A stretch of 64,000 bases of DNA from Paenibacillus marchantiae (GTDB taxonomy: Bacteria > Bacillota > Bacilli > Paenibacillales > Paenibacillaceae), in contig NZ_CP118270.1 in NCBI RefSeq assembly GCF_028771845.1, positions 2,976,001 to 3,040,000 of the forward strand. Direction: 5' to 3'. Both the position numbers and the translations under genes were made by a program. The notes below the pieces were generated by a model, which made no database searches, was not told the origin of the DNA, and worked only from the letters and a program-made list of their open reading frames with translations. Numbering within the stretch: position 1 is the stretch's first letter; each line of letters begins with the position of its first letter. Below are positions 34,477 to 44,778 of the stretch, in pieces.

Positions 34477-34962
34477 GTGAAATTGTCGTTCCGGATTTTG
34501 GACTGGGAAGAAGAAAAACCTTATCAACTTTTATTGATGGCTGATCCGTCCAAAGCCATAGTTGACGAATATCTGAGTCGCGGTGTTTGTTTTATCGCTG
34601 AATATGAAGGAGAAATGGTAGGAGAGTTTGTTTTGCTTAAGACGCGTCCAGAGACGGTAGAGATTGTTAATATTGCCGTACAGGAAGAGTTACAGGGACA
34701 GGGCGTTGGCAAACACATGATCAAGGAAGCGATAGAGGCAGCACGCAGGCTCGGTGGTCGAACGGTAGAAATTGGGACAGGCAACTCAAGTTTTCATCAG
34801 TTGAAGCTATATCAACGCTGTGGTTTTCGCATTGTAGGGGTCGATCGGGATTTCTTTGTGAAGCATTATGAAGAAGAGATTATAGAAGATGGTATTCGCT
34901 GCGTCGATATGATTCGTTTGTCTCTGGATCTCGATACCGTGGCAGAGGAGAATAAGAAGTGA
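34477..34962 (+). CDS. GNAT-family N-acetyltransferase
   Basis: A 161-residue acetyltransferase. Motif A reads VNIAVQEELQGQGVGKHMIK, motif B IGTGNSSFHQLKLYQRCGF, and the tail contains FFVKHYEEEIIEDGIRCVDM, typical of YvbK-like members. GTG 34477 is chosen because AAGGTGGAG lies seven bases upstream; ATG 34444 is in frame but without a site. It overlaps the cupin gene by four bases. Confidence 0.84.
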   Translation: MKLSFRILDWEEEKPYQLLLMADPSKAIVDEYLSRGVCFIAEYEGEMVGEFVLLKTRPETVEIVNIAVQEELQGQGVGKHMIKEAIEAARRLGGRTVEIGTGNSSFHQLKLYQRCGFRIVGVDRDFFVKHYEEEIIEDGIRCVDMIRLSLDLDTVAEENKK

Positions 34963-35321
34963 AGATATATCGTCTCAAACCAGAGGACCGACGTACCATC
35001 ACCGCTTATGGCAGTGAGGGAGCAAAGATTACGCCGATACTCCGAAGCGCAACAGCCTGCCACGTAGCACAACTGAAACTGTCTGCAGGAGGAAGTGTAG
35101 GTTTGCATCCAGCTGTGGGCGACCAGGTGTTTCTGGTGCTTGAAGGGGAAGGGTGGGTGGAAGGTGAGACAGGCGAACGGGTAGCTGTACGATCGGGAGA
35201 AGCCGCGTATTGGACCAACGGGGAGAATCACCAATCTGGCTCGAACAAAGGGTTAACCGCATTGTTGATTGAGGGTGAAGAACTGATTGTTCGGTTATCG
35301 CTAGAGTCGGGAGATTCTTAA
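34959..35321 (+). CDS. Small cupin-domain protein
   Basis: A 120-residue single-cupin protein with a glycine-rich motif 1, GGSVGLHPAVGDQVFLVLEG, and motif 2, GEAAYWTNGENHQSGSNKG. One metal-type His is retained in each (LHPAVGDQ and NHQ), but the usual HxH pair is not, so metal binding is uncertain. The GTG start overlaps the acetyltransferase stop (GTGA), so the two are coupled. Confidence 0.78.
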   Translation: MKIYRLKPEDRRTITAYGSEGAKITPILRSATACHVAQLKLSAGGSVGLHPAVGDQVFLVLEGEGWVEGETGERVAVRSGEAAYWTNGENHQSGSNKGLTALLIEGEELIVRLSLESGDS

Positions 35322-35337
35322 GATAGGGGCTGATGAT

Positions 35338-35466
35338 TTGAGTGTTTGGGTCATTGTTATTATTATTGGAGTGATATTTACTCCATCGTTCTATCAGTTG
35401 AATAAGCGTATTCGTAGATTGGAAGAGCAAGTTAGGCATCTTTCAGACGAGAGGAAGAACCTTTAA
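35338..35466 (+). CDS. 42-residue single-pass membrane protein with coiled-coil tail
   Basis: TTG start with AGGGGC about eight bases upstream. The protein begins MSVWVIVIIIIGVIFTPSF (one membrane helix) and continues YQLNKRIRRLEEQVRHLSDE, a short heptad-like basic-acidic coil. It ends one base before the NUDIX start at 35467 and follows the cupin gene by 16 bases, so it lies within an operon. No family name is assigned. Confidence 0.6.
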   Translation: MSVWVIVIIIGVIFTPSFYQLNKRIRRLEEQVRHLSDERKNL

Positions 35467-35898
35467 GTGGATCGGTACACACACATGGGGGTATACGGTT
35501 TAGTCACTTGGGAGCAAAAAGTCCTGTTAATACATAAGGCGAGAGGGGCCTACATGGGGAAATGGGATTTGCCTGGAGGAAGGTTGGAGTTTGGTGAGCA
35601 ACCGGAGACCGCCCTACACCGTGAGATCGAGGAAGAGACGGGTCTTTCCAATCTACAATTGGTGATTCGTTCTGCGGAATCGAACGTATTGGAGTGGGTT
35701 CACGAAGGCGAGCCGGAAGAGCTGCACCATATTGGAATTCTATACGATGTATATTTGACAAGCGAAAGTCGGCCTTATGAGATCAAAAGGGAACCGGATG
35801 GCGAAGATTCGCTGGGCGCACAATGGTTTACTCTGGAAGAGGTCGGAGCGTTGTCGTTGACGCCATTTGCAAAGTATATGATTAACAAAACTACTTGA
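35467..35898 (+). CDS. NUDIX hydrolase
   Basis: A 143-residue NUDIX protein with box GGRLEFGEQPETALHREIEE followed by ETGL, preceded by ARGAYMGKWDLPGG. The GTG start directly follows the small membrane protein's stop; GAGAGG is 12 bases upstream. The substrate is undetermined (nucleoside diphosphate derivative by family). Confidence 0.84.
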   Translation: MDRYTHMGVYGLVTWEQKVLLIHKARGAYMGKWDLPGGRLEFGEQPETALHREIEEETGLSNLQLVIRSAESNVLEWVHEGEPEELHHIGILYDVYLTSESRPYEIKREPDGEDSLGAQWFTLEEVGALSLTPFAKYMINKTT

Positions 35899-35996
35899 TT
35901 TGAATTTTAGGACTGGTCAAATGGAACAGAATCGTTTATTCTGTGATAGATAGATTACAATTTTTTCAAATGAATAGGACTGACACCTTAAAGCAT

Positions 35997-36028
35997 AAGG
36001 CTATGAATCTGCGGATTCGTGGCCTTTT
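35997..36028 (+). terminator. Rho-independent terminator
   Basis: AAGGCTATGAATC and GATTCGTGGCCTT form a continuous 13-bp stem (with two G-U pairs) around TGCG, followed by seven T. The stretch 36029-36240 up to the SLH gene shows no further gene; it holds only AT-rich promoter-like sequence. Confidence 0.9.
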
Positions 36029-36240
36029 TTTGTGTTTTTAGGGGTGGATTGGGTCTTTGGAAGGGGAGGTTGCAGGCCTTGTAGTGATGGGGATTGCTGA
36101 AAAATAATACCAATAGCCTAGATTTGCATGGTAGAATATTGATGATTATTACAAATTTAGGTTTTAGCTTGAAGAGTAGTACGATTGCTGAAGAAGCAGA
36201 AGTTTGCCCCATACTAAGGTACATAGGAGAGTGAGTAGAT

Positions 36241-37524
36241 TTGAAGAAGCAGATGAGATTAAACGGTAGTAAATCAAAAAGGAATGTGTTAATAGTCGGA
36301 TTGTTGACGACGGCTTTGCTGGCAGGAACGCTGCTGACTACTGGAACCGTGGGTCTGGTGTCTACTGTGGATGCTGCTACAAGCACGAATGGAGCGGGCA
36401 CAACGGCTTCTGCGCTCACGAAGTTCAAAGATATCAAAGGGCACTGGGCGCAAGCCACAATTGTCAAAGCCTATGATAAAAATCTGATCTCCGGCTATCA
36501 GGATGGTACGTTCCGCCCCAATGCCAAAATCACCCGTGGTGAGTATGCCACACTTCTCAGCCGTGCAACCAGCTTGGAAAAGGTACAAGACGAGAATCCT
36601 TTTGCTGATCTCAAGGGACACTGGTCTGAATCAGCTGTGACACAGTTGGTGGGCCAAGGCTTTATTAACGCTAATGATTATCCGAAAGGATTCAACCCCA
36701 ATGCCGAGCTCACACGCTACGAGATGATGAAATGGATTGCAAACGGACTGATCAAGTCGGGAACCAGTTTCCAGGATGCTTTTGACGATAGCAAAAATAC
36801 ACTGCTACCTACCCCTGAAGTAAATCGCGGAACGATTCGTGCAGAGCAAATTCCTTATCTTGCACTTGTTCGCGGCACTGGCATTGTGGGTGGATTTGAG
36901 GATGGTTCCTTGAAGCCTGCTGATCCAACAACGCGAGCTGAAGTGTCTGCCATTTTGCTGCGTTATATGGATGTCGAGGGTACGGATGCAGGGAAGTACA
37001 GTGATCTGAATGAAATGCGTGAGGTAGGTACAACAGGAACGAATTTAACGACTGTTTCAAACTATAAATATATCAAAGGTAGTTTTGCAGATATCGTTAA
37101 CACCGATTACACATTGAAAAATAATGTTGGTATTGTAAAATACCATAGATTTATTGTAGTGGATACAAGAGGAAGTAAGCCTAAAGGTCTTTACGCTTCG
37201 CTGTTTGTAGATGAAAAGAACTTAACCCGTGCACAAAAGGGACAATTTTCTACCTATGCCGAGATTACGTTCACATCAAAGGTTGAAAAGTCAAATCTCT
37301 TAACTTTTGCTAGAGCGAATGATAACATTGCTATTCCAATTCAACGACTATTTAACATAGATTATTTGAAGGCTAAAGGGTTTATTACTTTACCAGATGA
37401 TTCAAATGGAATGCTTAAAAAGGAAAGGCCAGCAAAGTTTTGGACGTCACATACTTTAGACCCTGTAAAAGGGGGTTATATGTTGAAGAATGATGCTGGA
37501 AAAGAGGTTCAGATCTATCAATAG
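36241..37524 (+). CDS. SLH-domain cell-surface protein
   Basis: A 427-residue exported protein with a TTG start 11 bases after AGGAG. The signal peptide (basic start, hydrophobic core at 15-42) is cut near VDAAT. Three S-layer homology motifs follow at about 61-108 (FKDIKGHWAQATIVKAYDKN), 119-170 (FADLKGHWSESAV) and 208-245 (GIVGGFEDGSLKPADPTTRA), which should anchor the protein to pyruvylated wall polymer. The C-terminal 165 residues have no recognised domain and are encoded by visibly AT-richer DNA. It lies five bases before the 1230-residue gene, likely its partner. Confidence 0.87.
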   Translation: MKKQMRLNGSKSKRNVLIVGLLTTALLAGTLLTTGTVGLVSTVDAATSTNGAGTTASALTKFKDIKGHWAQATIVKAYDKNLISGYQDGTFRPNAKITRGEYATLLSRATSLEKVQDENPFADLKGHWSESAVTQLVGQGFINANDYPKGFNPNAELTRYEMMKWIANGLIKSGTSFQDAFDDSKNTLLPTPEVNRGTIRAEQIPYLALVRGTGIVGGFEDGSLKPADPTTRAEVSAILLRYMDVEGTDAGKYSDLNEMREVGTTGTNLTTVSNYKYIKGSFADIVNTDYTLKNNVGIVKYHRFIVVDTRGSKPKGLYASLFVDEKNLTRAQKGQFSTYAEITFTSKVEKSNLLTFARANDNIAIPIQRLFNIDYLKAKGFITLPDDSNGMLKKERPAKFWTSHTLDPVKGGYMLKNDAGKEVQIYQ

Positions 37525-37529
37525 AATTT

Positions 37530-40500
37530 TTGGTGGTGTTTGATTTCAATATTAAATTTTTTGGACGAGGTTACTTCCGAACTTCATTCAGAGCGGTTAT
37601 GGTTCTGTTTATGATCACAATAATCTATAACTTTACCCCTCATACCCTTTCTACAGTTAGTGCTGTAGAACAGCCTTATGGGCCTAAATCTATGAAAGGA
37701 CCTTCAGTGACTGTAGATGCAAATGCAACGGAAGGAATCCCTGGAGTTTACTGGTACCAACTTGATTCAGGAGAATTTAGAGCCGACTTTCAGGGAACGT
37801 ACAAAATTGTAGATAATGGAGGTTCCGATGATGATGCATATCCAGTAAAAACGGAAATACCGGATAATGTTGATATGAGTAGGTGGCCGCCACTAAGCTG
37901 GAAACCATACAAAGGAATAACAGTTAATAATTCAGTTGTTACTGATATTAAACTAAAAGATAACCCTGAAGGTGTAAAATATAAGCAGGTTAACAGTTAT
38001 GAAGGAATAGGGACTCCGAGAGTTACAAGTGAAAAAAATGCTGACTTAAGAACATACACGGGAAAAGGTTTTGATTTCTTTGAAAGAGAACGTTATGGAA
38101 CCAGACCTGGTAATAAACCAAAATTCAAGATGGTATATCATACTCCAGTTAGTATTTTCTGGGAAGGTAAGATCCATGAAGAAAAGCAAATCGATGTAAC
38201 CCCAGATTCTACTTTAACTGTTGGACAAACCAAACAAATGGAAGCCAAAGTTAAGACTAAGAATTACGGTGCCATAGATTGGAATGTAGAAGGCATCGAC
38301 GTAAGTCGGCGCGAAGCTGAAACCACCTGGTGGTCATCCGATCCTAGTATTGTGAGTATTGAACCCAAAACCGGAATGGTGAAGGCTGAAAAGCCGGGTA
38401 CTGCTTTTGTGCGTGCAATCTGGAACAACGGTACATACCTCATCTCGGATACGGCTGACATTACGGTAACGTCCGAACCAGGACTCATTGTGAACCTGCC
38501 AAACGCTTGTAAAGCAGACACAGCCACACCGCTGCAAGCTAAAGCTATCCTGACCAAGTCAGATCTTTCTGTTCATGAGCTTACCGCTCATCCCAAATTG
38601 ACCTGGCAAAGCTCCAATCCAGCAGTAGCGACCATAGGTGCAGATGGGAAAATGACGATCAAAGGTATCGTCGGAAGCACCACCATCACTGCCCGATTTG
38701 TGGACACTGCCCAGCAGTTGGATGAGCGAGGAACACAGGTGTTAGAGGTAAAGGACTGCACAGGCAACGGAGGAGACGGGGGAACTGATCCAGGTAACGG
38801 CGGTGTTGTGGGTTGCCCCGTGACCATCAGTCCTCCTAATAAAGGAGCGTTGATCGAATCGGCTGTCATGGACCCCTCCGTTTCGGGCGTGCTGAAAGCT
38901 GATGATCGGGGGTCTGAGAAGTTTGATGTCACCCGTGGCATCCCGACTTCTGAAGATCTCTATGCAAATGTCATGGCTAGAGGATACTTGTTCCAGCACC
39001 GTTGGGTGAACATGACGGGAACAGTGACTTATACGGTCAACGTAAAAAAGAAGTATCACAAAACATGGACGATTCCGGGCAGAGCCTCGACAGGGCCTAA
39101 TGATCCAGGAACACCTCCACAACCTAAGGAACTAGACGTTCCTGTGGAAAAACCAATGCAGGTTACACGACAATATAGTTATTGGCAGATTGATAATTTG
39201 GAAGTCTATCAGTTAAATCAAGCTACGATATCCAATTATGCACTTGGTGGCTACGGTGGTACAGTAACGCTGACTCCAAACGGATATACACCGCCGACCT
39301 TACAATCGGCTAATGATGATGCCGTTACCGCACATGTGAAACCTGCACCTTGCAAGGAAATCGACCTTGCCACTGAAACAAAGTCAGGCGGTGACAGCGA
39401 GCCGCCTACACCTGATGAAACGTCATTGTTCCAATCCAAAGCGGAGACTGAGGTTAAAGAGAACACTGTAAATAATGACAAGGTAGTGTTTAATGGTACC
39501 ACTGTGATGGATCCTGCTTCGATGGATAAGACCGCTCCGCGACCTGGGACAATCCCTCAGCCTGGTATGATCGCCGACAACGTGCTGTACCAGAATCGTT
39601 TAACTATTCAGAATACACTGGTCAACAAGGCGGACCAACCGACAACGGGCGAGATCGCATATGGCTTGATTCCTGGCAACATTAAAGGCGGTCAGGATCA
39701 GAAGTTTTCTATTCAAGGAATCAATTCTGTCACGGTGCACACGCCTGTCGTTAACTACGCCTGGGTGTCTGATGATCAGCCCCATAACCAGAAAACAGTG
39801 CCTGATCCGACCAGTTCGGCGCTTATTCTGGAACGACCGTTTATCGTGCGCATCCCGACCTCAGGGCAGCATCTGGACGCAACCAGTTACCCGGGTTATG
39901 GCAATAGGGACTATGCTAAGTATTTTCGCATCAAGCAGATTCGTTTCCCATTTGACGTCTATAACGCCGATAGGAGTCAGTTCATTCCAGCCAAGACCTG
40001 GGTGGACATTCCGGTTAACCAACTGGATACCATTTTCTATCTTCCAGTATGGGTGGATGAAGGGCATTATCGAGTTGAATTTCGCAATATTGCGGAAAAT
40101 GCTCCTTCGACATTCACCGAACAGCAGGATGCCAACACAAATCTGACCCATCATGTCGCGGCAGATACGGTCCCGGTGGAGGTTGTTGGGCGATTGTATG
40201 ATTTTCATGTTACGGATATCGCCGATTATAATTGGGAGAACGTGTTCCGCAAGCAACTCGGGAGTTCGGAGCCGACAGGAGTGAGCTACTGGACAGGACT
40301 TAACAGTATTGATGGTGATCCGCGAGGGAATCTGGCACCATTCGTGTTACCTGTTCGCCCAGGTAGTCACCCTGTGCAGGGTTTTAGTAATATTGCGGTG
40401 AAAACGGGTTACCATATCAAGTTCGACCTGAAAACAAAAGGCAATATGTTTGGGAAACAGGATGGTGTTCGAATTACTCCAACATTCTACTTTGTGAGCA

Positions 40501-41222
40501 AAGATGGCTCTTCCAGACAAGAAGTTGATCTATACTACCACCGCGGTCAAGAGCGACTTATTCGGATAGGATCGGCGCAGGATTTGGAGAAAAGGTTTGT
40601 TGTCCTGAACTCGAGGTTGCGTAACGTACCCGGTACGGAATTGGGGGACACGGCGCGTTATCAGTATACGTATGAACTGACTGCCGATGAACGCAATCAG
40701 AGTTCGCTCGCTGATTATATGGTTAAGCTTGTAGATCAAATCTCTCACCAGAAAACATGGGTAGGCCGCTATGACTGGATGATCCTACCCGCTTCCATTC
40801 GTACACTGATTGGACCCAAGACAGACATTCCTTCGGGTGTTAGTGTGGACCGAGCGAATGCGGCGATCCAGCGTTGGTACGGAGAATACAGCCTGCCTGC
40901 AGATGTATACGTCGTGCCAAAGGGAACCAATCTCGAATCGCTTGCCAGACAAAATCAACTGGATGAAAAGGCTTCTGTATTTCTGAAGGACGGATATATC
41001 GTGGTCAACTTTAATATCGAGACACTTCGAGATGGGAATACAGAGGCTCCACACCTGCAATACATTTATGCTCCGCTGATGAATCAGTGGAAGATGGAAG
41101 GTTTCAATAACAGACCAGTAGACAGTCAAGGCCGAACTTGGCACCTCAAGGATGGCGATGTGGTCTTTTACCATGCAGATCAGTCCAGCCGGAGCGATTT
41201 TCAGTCTCAGGTGCCACAATAA
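37530..41222 (+). CDS. Very large exported Ig-like (Big_2) protein with Athe_2463/DUF5704-like tail
   Basis: A 1230-residue secreted protein. A hydrophobic segment near residues 20-45 (FRAVMVLFMITIIYNF) and a following SAVEQ suggest a signal peptide. Two bacterial Ig-like Big_2 domains lie at about 220-315 and 318-408, each with the WSSDPSIVSI / WQSSNPAVATI pattern. A Gly-Asp-rich linker at 410-426 follows, then a long beta-rich region, and a C-terminal domain at about 890-1230 (YDFHVTDIADYNWENVFRKQ, HPVQGFSNIAVKTGYHIKFD). The start is uncertain: TTG 37530 lacks a clear ribosome site and may be read by coupling to the SLH gene. Roughly the first 240 codons are AT-rich, unlike the rest. Probably a surface or matrix protein. 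Confidence 0.7.
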   Translation: MVVFDFNIKFFGRGYFRTSFRAVMVLFMITIIYNFTPHTLSTVSAVEQPYGPKSMKGPSVTVDANATEGIPGVYWYQLDSGEFRADFQGTYKIVDNGGSDDDAYPVKTEIPDNVDMSRWPPLSWKPYKGITVNNSVVTDIKLKDNPEGVKYKQVNSYEGIGTPRVTSEKNADLRTYTGKGFDFFERERYGTRPGNKPKFKMVYHTPVSIFWEGKIHEEKQIDVTPDSTLTVGQTKQMEAKVKTKNYGAIDWNVEGIDVSRREAETTWWSSDPSIVSIEPKTGMVKAEKPGTAFVRAIWNNGTYLISDTADITVTSEPGLIVNLPNACKADTATPLQAKAILTKSDLSVHELTAHPKLTWQSSNPAVATIGADGKMTIKGIVGSTTITARFVDTAQQLDERGTQVLEVKDCTGNGGDGGTDPGNGGVVGCPVTISPPNKGALIESAVMDPSVSGVLKADDRGSEKFDVTRGIPTSEDLYANVMARGYLFQHRWVNMTGTVTYTVNVKKKYHKTWTIPGRASTGPNDPGTPPQPKELDVPVEKPMQVTRQYSYWQIDNLEVYQLNQATISNYALGGYGGTVTLTPNGYTPPTLQSANDDAVTAHVKPAPCKEIDLATETKSGGDSEPPTPDETSLFQSKAETEVKENTVNNDKVVFNGTTVMDPASMDKTAPRPGTIPQPGMIADNVLYQNRLTIQNTLVNKADQPTTGEIAYGLIPGNIKGGQDQKFSIQGINSVTVHTPVVNYAWVSDDQPHNQKTVPDPTSSALILERPFIVRIPTSGQHLDATSYPGYGNRDYAKYFRIKQIRFPFDVYNADRSQFIPAKTWVDIPVNQLDTIFYLPVWVDEGHYRVEFRNIAENAPSTFTEQQDANTNLTHHVAADTVPVEVVGRLYDFHVTDIADYNWENVFRKQLGSSEPTGVSYWTGLNSIDGDPRGNLAPFVLPVRPGSHPVQGFSNIAVKTGYHIKFDLKTKGNMFGKQDGVRITPTFYFVSKDGSSRQEVDLYYHRGQERLIRIGSAQDLEKRFVVLNSRLRNVPGTELGDTARYQYTYELTADERNQSSLADYMVKLVDQISHQKTWVGRYDWMILPASIRTLIGPKTDIPSGVSVDRANAAIQRWYGEYSLPADVYVVPKGTNLESLARQNQLDEKASVFLKDGYIVVNFNIETLRDGNTEAPHLQYIYAPLMNQWKMEGFNNRPVDSQGRTWHLKDGDVVFYHADQSSRSDFQSQVPQ

Positions 41223-41260
41223 AAAAATAAAATGTCTGTCAGTTTAAATAAACTAAGTCC

Positions 41261-41305
41261 AAAAGAGCCGCCCGGATGCTTTTACGCATTACAGGCGGCT
41301 TTTGG
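41261..41305 (+). terminator. Rho-independent terminator
   Basis: AGCCGCC at 41266-41272 pairs with GGCGGCT at 41294-41300, flanked by A-run and T-run (AAAAG...TTTT). It ends the SLH/Ig-like operon. Confidence 0.82.
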
Positions 41306-41899
41306 TTTATACATTGAATTTCAAGAAATACCCATTTTCTTGTTGAATACCAAGCCAAATGGTTAATATTTATCTTGACGGTTTGTTTTTGGACATTATG
41401 GACCACAATTCTAAATAAGGAGGCTGCAAATCGGGTGAAACCTGAAAATGTGTAGAAACCATTGTAGGATAAGCGATTAACAACAAAACGCCATACAATC
41501 AGAGCACATTTGTGGGTCGGAAATGTTCCAATTATTCGATTCATCTAATTTATGCATCAATTGAACTAAAAATAGGAAATGCTCCTGAGCGTAAAAGTTT
41601 ATAGAATAGATATTAGAACACGGACTTCACTTGAAAAAGTTGAGGAAGGTGTAACCCTCGAACGGATCAGGACAGTATTCGACATCTGTGCGACGGTATA
41701 TACAATCATCAGTTTACTATGATTTTGAAAACGCAGACAAACCTTGACGGGAGCGTCGGAACAACGTTACTACCACCAACAGCACGATTATTGGACTTCA
41801 TGAAAAATTTAGCTTAAAATGTTGAACGAACGCAAATTACGGCTTAGTCAATGATTTCCGTCAAAAACTTATGACTAAATCAAGACGGAGGGAACGTCG
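41306..41899 (+). promoter_or_regulatory. Long untranslated region before odhA with cre-like site and inverted repeat
   Basis: About 590 bases without a convincing gene. A weak 47-codon frame runs from ATG 41579 to TGA 41722 without a proper ribosome site. TGAAAACGCAGACA at 41726-41739 matches the CcpA cre consensus TGWAANCGNTNWCA at all but one position. TTGACG (41744-41749) follows closely as a possible -35. TTAGTCA at 41844-41850 and TGACTAA at 41872-41878 form an inverted repeat just before the odhA ribosome site. odhAB is catabolite-repressed in B. subtilis, which makes the cre call plausible. Confidence 0.5.
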
Positions 41900-44773
41900 A
41901 TGACGATCGAGGAAGGCAACAAGAAACCCTGGGAAAGTTACTATGGCCCGAATATGGGATACGTACAGGAACAATATGAATTATACTCCCAAGACCCGGG
42001 TGCAGTTACACCGGCTTATCGGGAATTATTTGAACAATGGGGTGCACCGCCGATGTCTGGCAGGGATGCACATTCAGTCTCGTATTCTGGCAACGCCCAA
42101 AAGGCTTCCGGAAGCGTGGATATTCAACTATTACAGAAAGCGGTTACAGCAGGGAAACTGGTAATGAATATTCGTACCTATGGTCACCTTGCGGCCGATA
42201 TTGATCCCCTTGGAATCAGTGAAGATTCAGATACTTCTTTGCTTGAACCGAAGCATTTTGAATTGAATGAAGAAGATTTGAAGGCTCTGCCAGCTTCCCT
42301 GATCTGGGAAGGTGCAGATGGACAGACGGTAACAGGATTGGATGCCATCCAGCGCCTGCGGCAAATATATACTGGTCCTATCGCTTATGAATTCAGCCAT
42401 GTGCATGAGGTTCATGAGCGGGAATGGCTGAACCGCCGTGCAGAATCTCGTACTTCGCCGGCACCGCTTAATCCAGAGGAGCGTAAAGCTTTACTGGAAC
42501 GTTTGGTTGAAGTGGAGCAATTTGAAGATTTCCTCCACAAAACATTTGTTGGGCAAAAACGTTTTTCCATTGAAGGTAACGACGTGTTAGTCCCTATGCT
42601 GGATGAAGCAGTCCGAATTATGGCACACGCTGGTTCCAGCCATATTCTGATGGGGATGGCTCACCGTGGTCGATTGAACGTACTTGCTCATGTACTGGGC
42701 AAGCCGTATAGCAAAATTTTCTCTGAATTCCATCATTCTCCGAACAAGGATTTGGTTCCTTCCGAAGGGTCAACAGGAATCAATTACGGTTGGACGGGGG
42801 ATGTCAAATATCATCTGGGCGCAAACCGTTATGTAAAAGACGGTGAAACAGTACAAGCGCGTCTTACGCTAGCCAATAACCCGAGTCACCTGGAATATGT
42901 AAATCCGGTTGTACAGGGCTTTGCACGTGCAGCACAGGATGATCGCCGTGATCCGGGATATCCGAAGCAGGATGTAACCAAAGCGGCAACTATTCTGATG
43001 CATGGTGATGCGGCTTTCCCTGGGGAAGGTATTGTAGCAGAAACGCTCAATTTCAAAGCATTGCCTGGTTACCAAAATGGCGGAACAATTCATATTATCG
43101 TGAACAACCGTCTTGGATTCACAACAGACAGTAGCGATTCACGCTCAACGTATTATGCGAGTGACCTTGCCAAAGGATATGAGATTCCGATTGTGCATGT
43201 CAATGCAGACAATCCGGATGCGTGTATCGCAGCTATTCGTATGGCAGCAGAATACCGTAACCTGTTCAAAAAGGACTTCCTGATTGACCTGATCGGTTAC
43301 CGTCGTTATGGTCATAACGAAACGGATGATCCAGAAACAACACAGCCGACGGTGTATGACAAAGTAAAAGCTCATCCAACGGTTAGTCACTTGTATCAGG
43401 ATCATCTGAAAGAGGAATCGGTTATCGACGATGCCTCCATCAACAGCATTCGTGAAGCTGTGACGAACCGCTTAAAAGAAGCATACGAGCAGATGAAGAA
43501 CAATGAAGTACATGAATATTATCAACGTCAAATTAGCGAGCCAGAAGCCGTTTCGATTATTCCAACTGCGGTACCATTGGAAAATCTGCGGACAATTAAC
43601 GCCGATTTGCTGAAATGGCCAGAGAATTTTAATGTGTATCCGAAGTTGCAGCGTATTTTGCAGCGCAGAAGCACATCTCTGAACGAAGGCGAGAAAGTAG
43701 ACTGGAGTCTTGCAGAGACGCTTGCGTTTGCTACCATTCTTGCGGATGGCAAACCAATCCGGATCAGTGGACAGGATGCAGAGCGTGCAACGTTTGCCCA
43801 TCGGAACTTGGTGTTGCATGACTCCGAGAATGGTGCGAAATTCTGCCCACTGCATCATCTGCCACAGGCAAGAGCATCTTTTGCCATCTACAACAGTCCG
43901 TTGTCTGAGGAGTCCGTTGTTGGTTTCGAATACGGATATAACGTCTATTCACCAGATACGCTTGTAATCTGGGAAGCACAATTCGGAGACTTTGCCAACT
44001 GTGCACAGGTTATTTTTGACCAATTCGTATCTGCCGGCCGTGCCAAATGGTCACAAAAATCCAGTCTGGTCATGCTGCTCCCGCATGCGAACGAAGGTCA
44101 GGGACCTGAGCATACAAGTGCTCGTCTGGAACGTTTCCTGCAGCTTTGTGCAGAAGACAATATGACCGTTGCGAATTTGACAAGTGCATCGCAATATTTC
44201 CATCTGTTGCGTCGTCAGGCTTCGTTGACTGAAACGGAAGATGCTCGTCCGCTCGTTATGATGTCGCCGAAAAGTCTCATTCGTAATCCTCGTGTCGCTT
44301 CACCTGCAGCAGAGTTCAGCGAAGGCAAGTTTGAGCCTGTGCTTGAGCAAGCAGGATTGGGCACGAAACCGGATCGCGTAGAGCGCATTGTTTTGTGCAG
44401 TGGTAAAATCGCCATCGATCTGGAAGATGCTTTTGAGAAAGATAATGCAGATTGGTCTTGGCTTCACATTATTCGTGTCGAACAGCTGTATCCGTTCCCG
44501 GCGGAAGAAATCAAGCGTGTACTTGCACGTTTCAGCAAGCTGAAAGAGCTGGTGTGGGTACAGGAAGAAAACAAAAACATGGGTGCCTGGACATACATGG
44601 AGCCTCGTCTTCGTGAAATCGCGCCAGAAGGAACAACCGTTAAATACGAAGGTCGCCCGGAACATGCGAGTCCTTCCAGCGGTTATCAACTTGTGCATGG
44701 CATGGAACAGCAACAGATCATTACATCCGCATTGAAGCAAACGACGAAGAATAATATTCCACTGGGGAGGTAA
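41900..44773 (+). CDS. odhA: 2-oxoglutarate dehydrogenase E1 component
   Basis: A 957-residue thiamine-diphosphate enzyme decarboxylating 2-oxoglutarate in the TCA cycle. The N-terminus [20 protein letters not shown] and following [15 protein letters not shown] are typical. [20 protein letters not shown], the ThDP/Mg segment [31 protein letters not shown] and the C-terminal [16 protein letters not shown] are diagnostic. GGAGGG precedes ATG 41900. The next gene, five bases on, supplies E2. Confidence 0.96.
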   Translation: MTIEEGNKKPWESYYGPNMGYVQEQYELYSQDPGAVTPAYRELFEQWGAPPMSGRDAHSVSYSGNAQKASGSVDIQLLQKAVTAGKLVMNIRTYGHLAADIDPLGISEDSDTSLLEPKHFELNEEDLKALPASLIWEGADGQTVTGLDAIQRLRQIYTGPIAYEFSHVHEVHEREWLNRRAESRTSPAPLNPEERKALLERLVEVEQFEDFLHKTFVGQKRFSIEGNDVLVPMLDEAVRIMAHAGSSHILMGMAHRGRLNVLAHVLGKPYSKIFSEFHHSPNKDLVPSEGSTGINYGWTGDVKYHLGANRYVKDGETVQARLTLANNPSHLEYVNPVVQGFARAAQDDRRDPGYPKQDVTKAATILMHGDAAFPGEGIVAETLNFKALPGYQNGGTIHIIVNNRLGFTTDSSDSRSTYYASDLAKGYEIPIVHVNADNPDACIAAIRMAAEYRNLFKKDFLIDLIGYRRYGHNETDDPETTQPTVYDKVKAHPTVSHLYQDHLKEESVIDDASINSIREAVTNRLKEAYEQMKNNEVHEYYQRQISEPEAVSIIPTAVPLENLRTINADLLKWPENFNVYPKLQRILQRRSTSLNEGEKVDWSLAETLAFATILADGKPIRISGQDAERATFAHRNLVLHDSENGAKFCPLHHLPQARASFAIYNSPLSEESVVGFEYGYNVYSPDTLVIWEAQFGDFANCAQVIFDQFVSAGRAKWSQKSSLVMLLPHANEGQGPEHTSARLERFLQLCAEDNMTVANLTSASQYFHLLRRQASLTETEDARPLVMMSPKSLIRNPRVASPAAEFSEGKFEPVLEQAGLGTKPDRVERIVLCSGKIAIDLEDAFEKDNADWSWLHIIRVEQLYPFPAEEIKRVLARFSKLKELVWVQEENKNMGAWTYMEPRLREIAPEGTTVKYEGRPEHASPSSGYQLVHGMEQQQIITSALKQTTKNNIPLGR

Positions 44774-44778
44774 CAGCT

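Noticed and set aside
41579..41722. 47-codon ORF upstream of odhA as a real gene
   Set aside because: The only purine-rich stretch (AGGAA) touches the ATG, the composition is unremarkable and it ends just before the cre-like site; kept only as a note in the gap entry.
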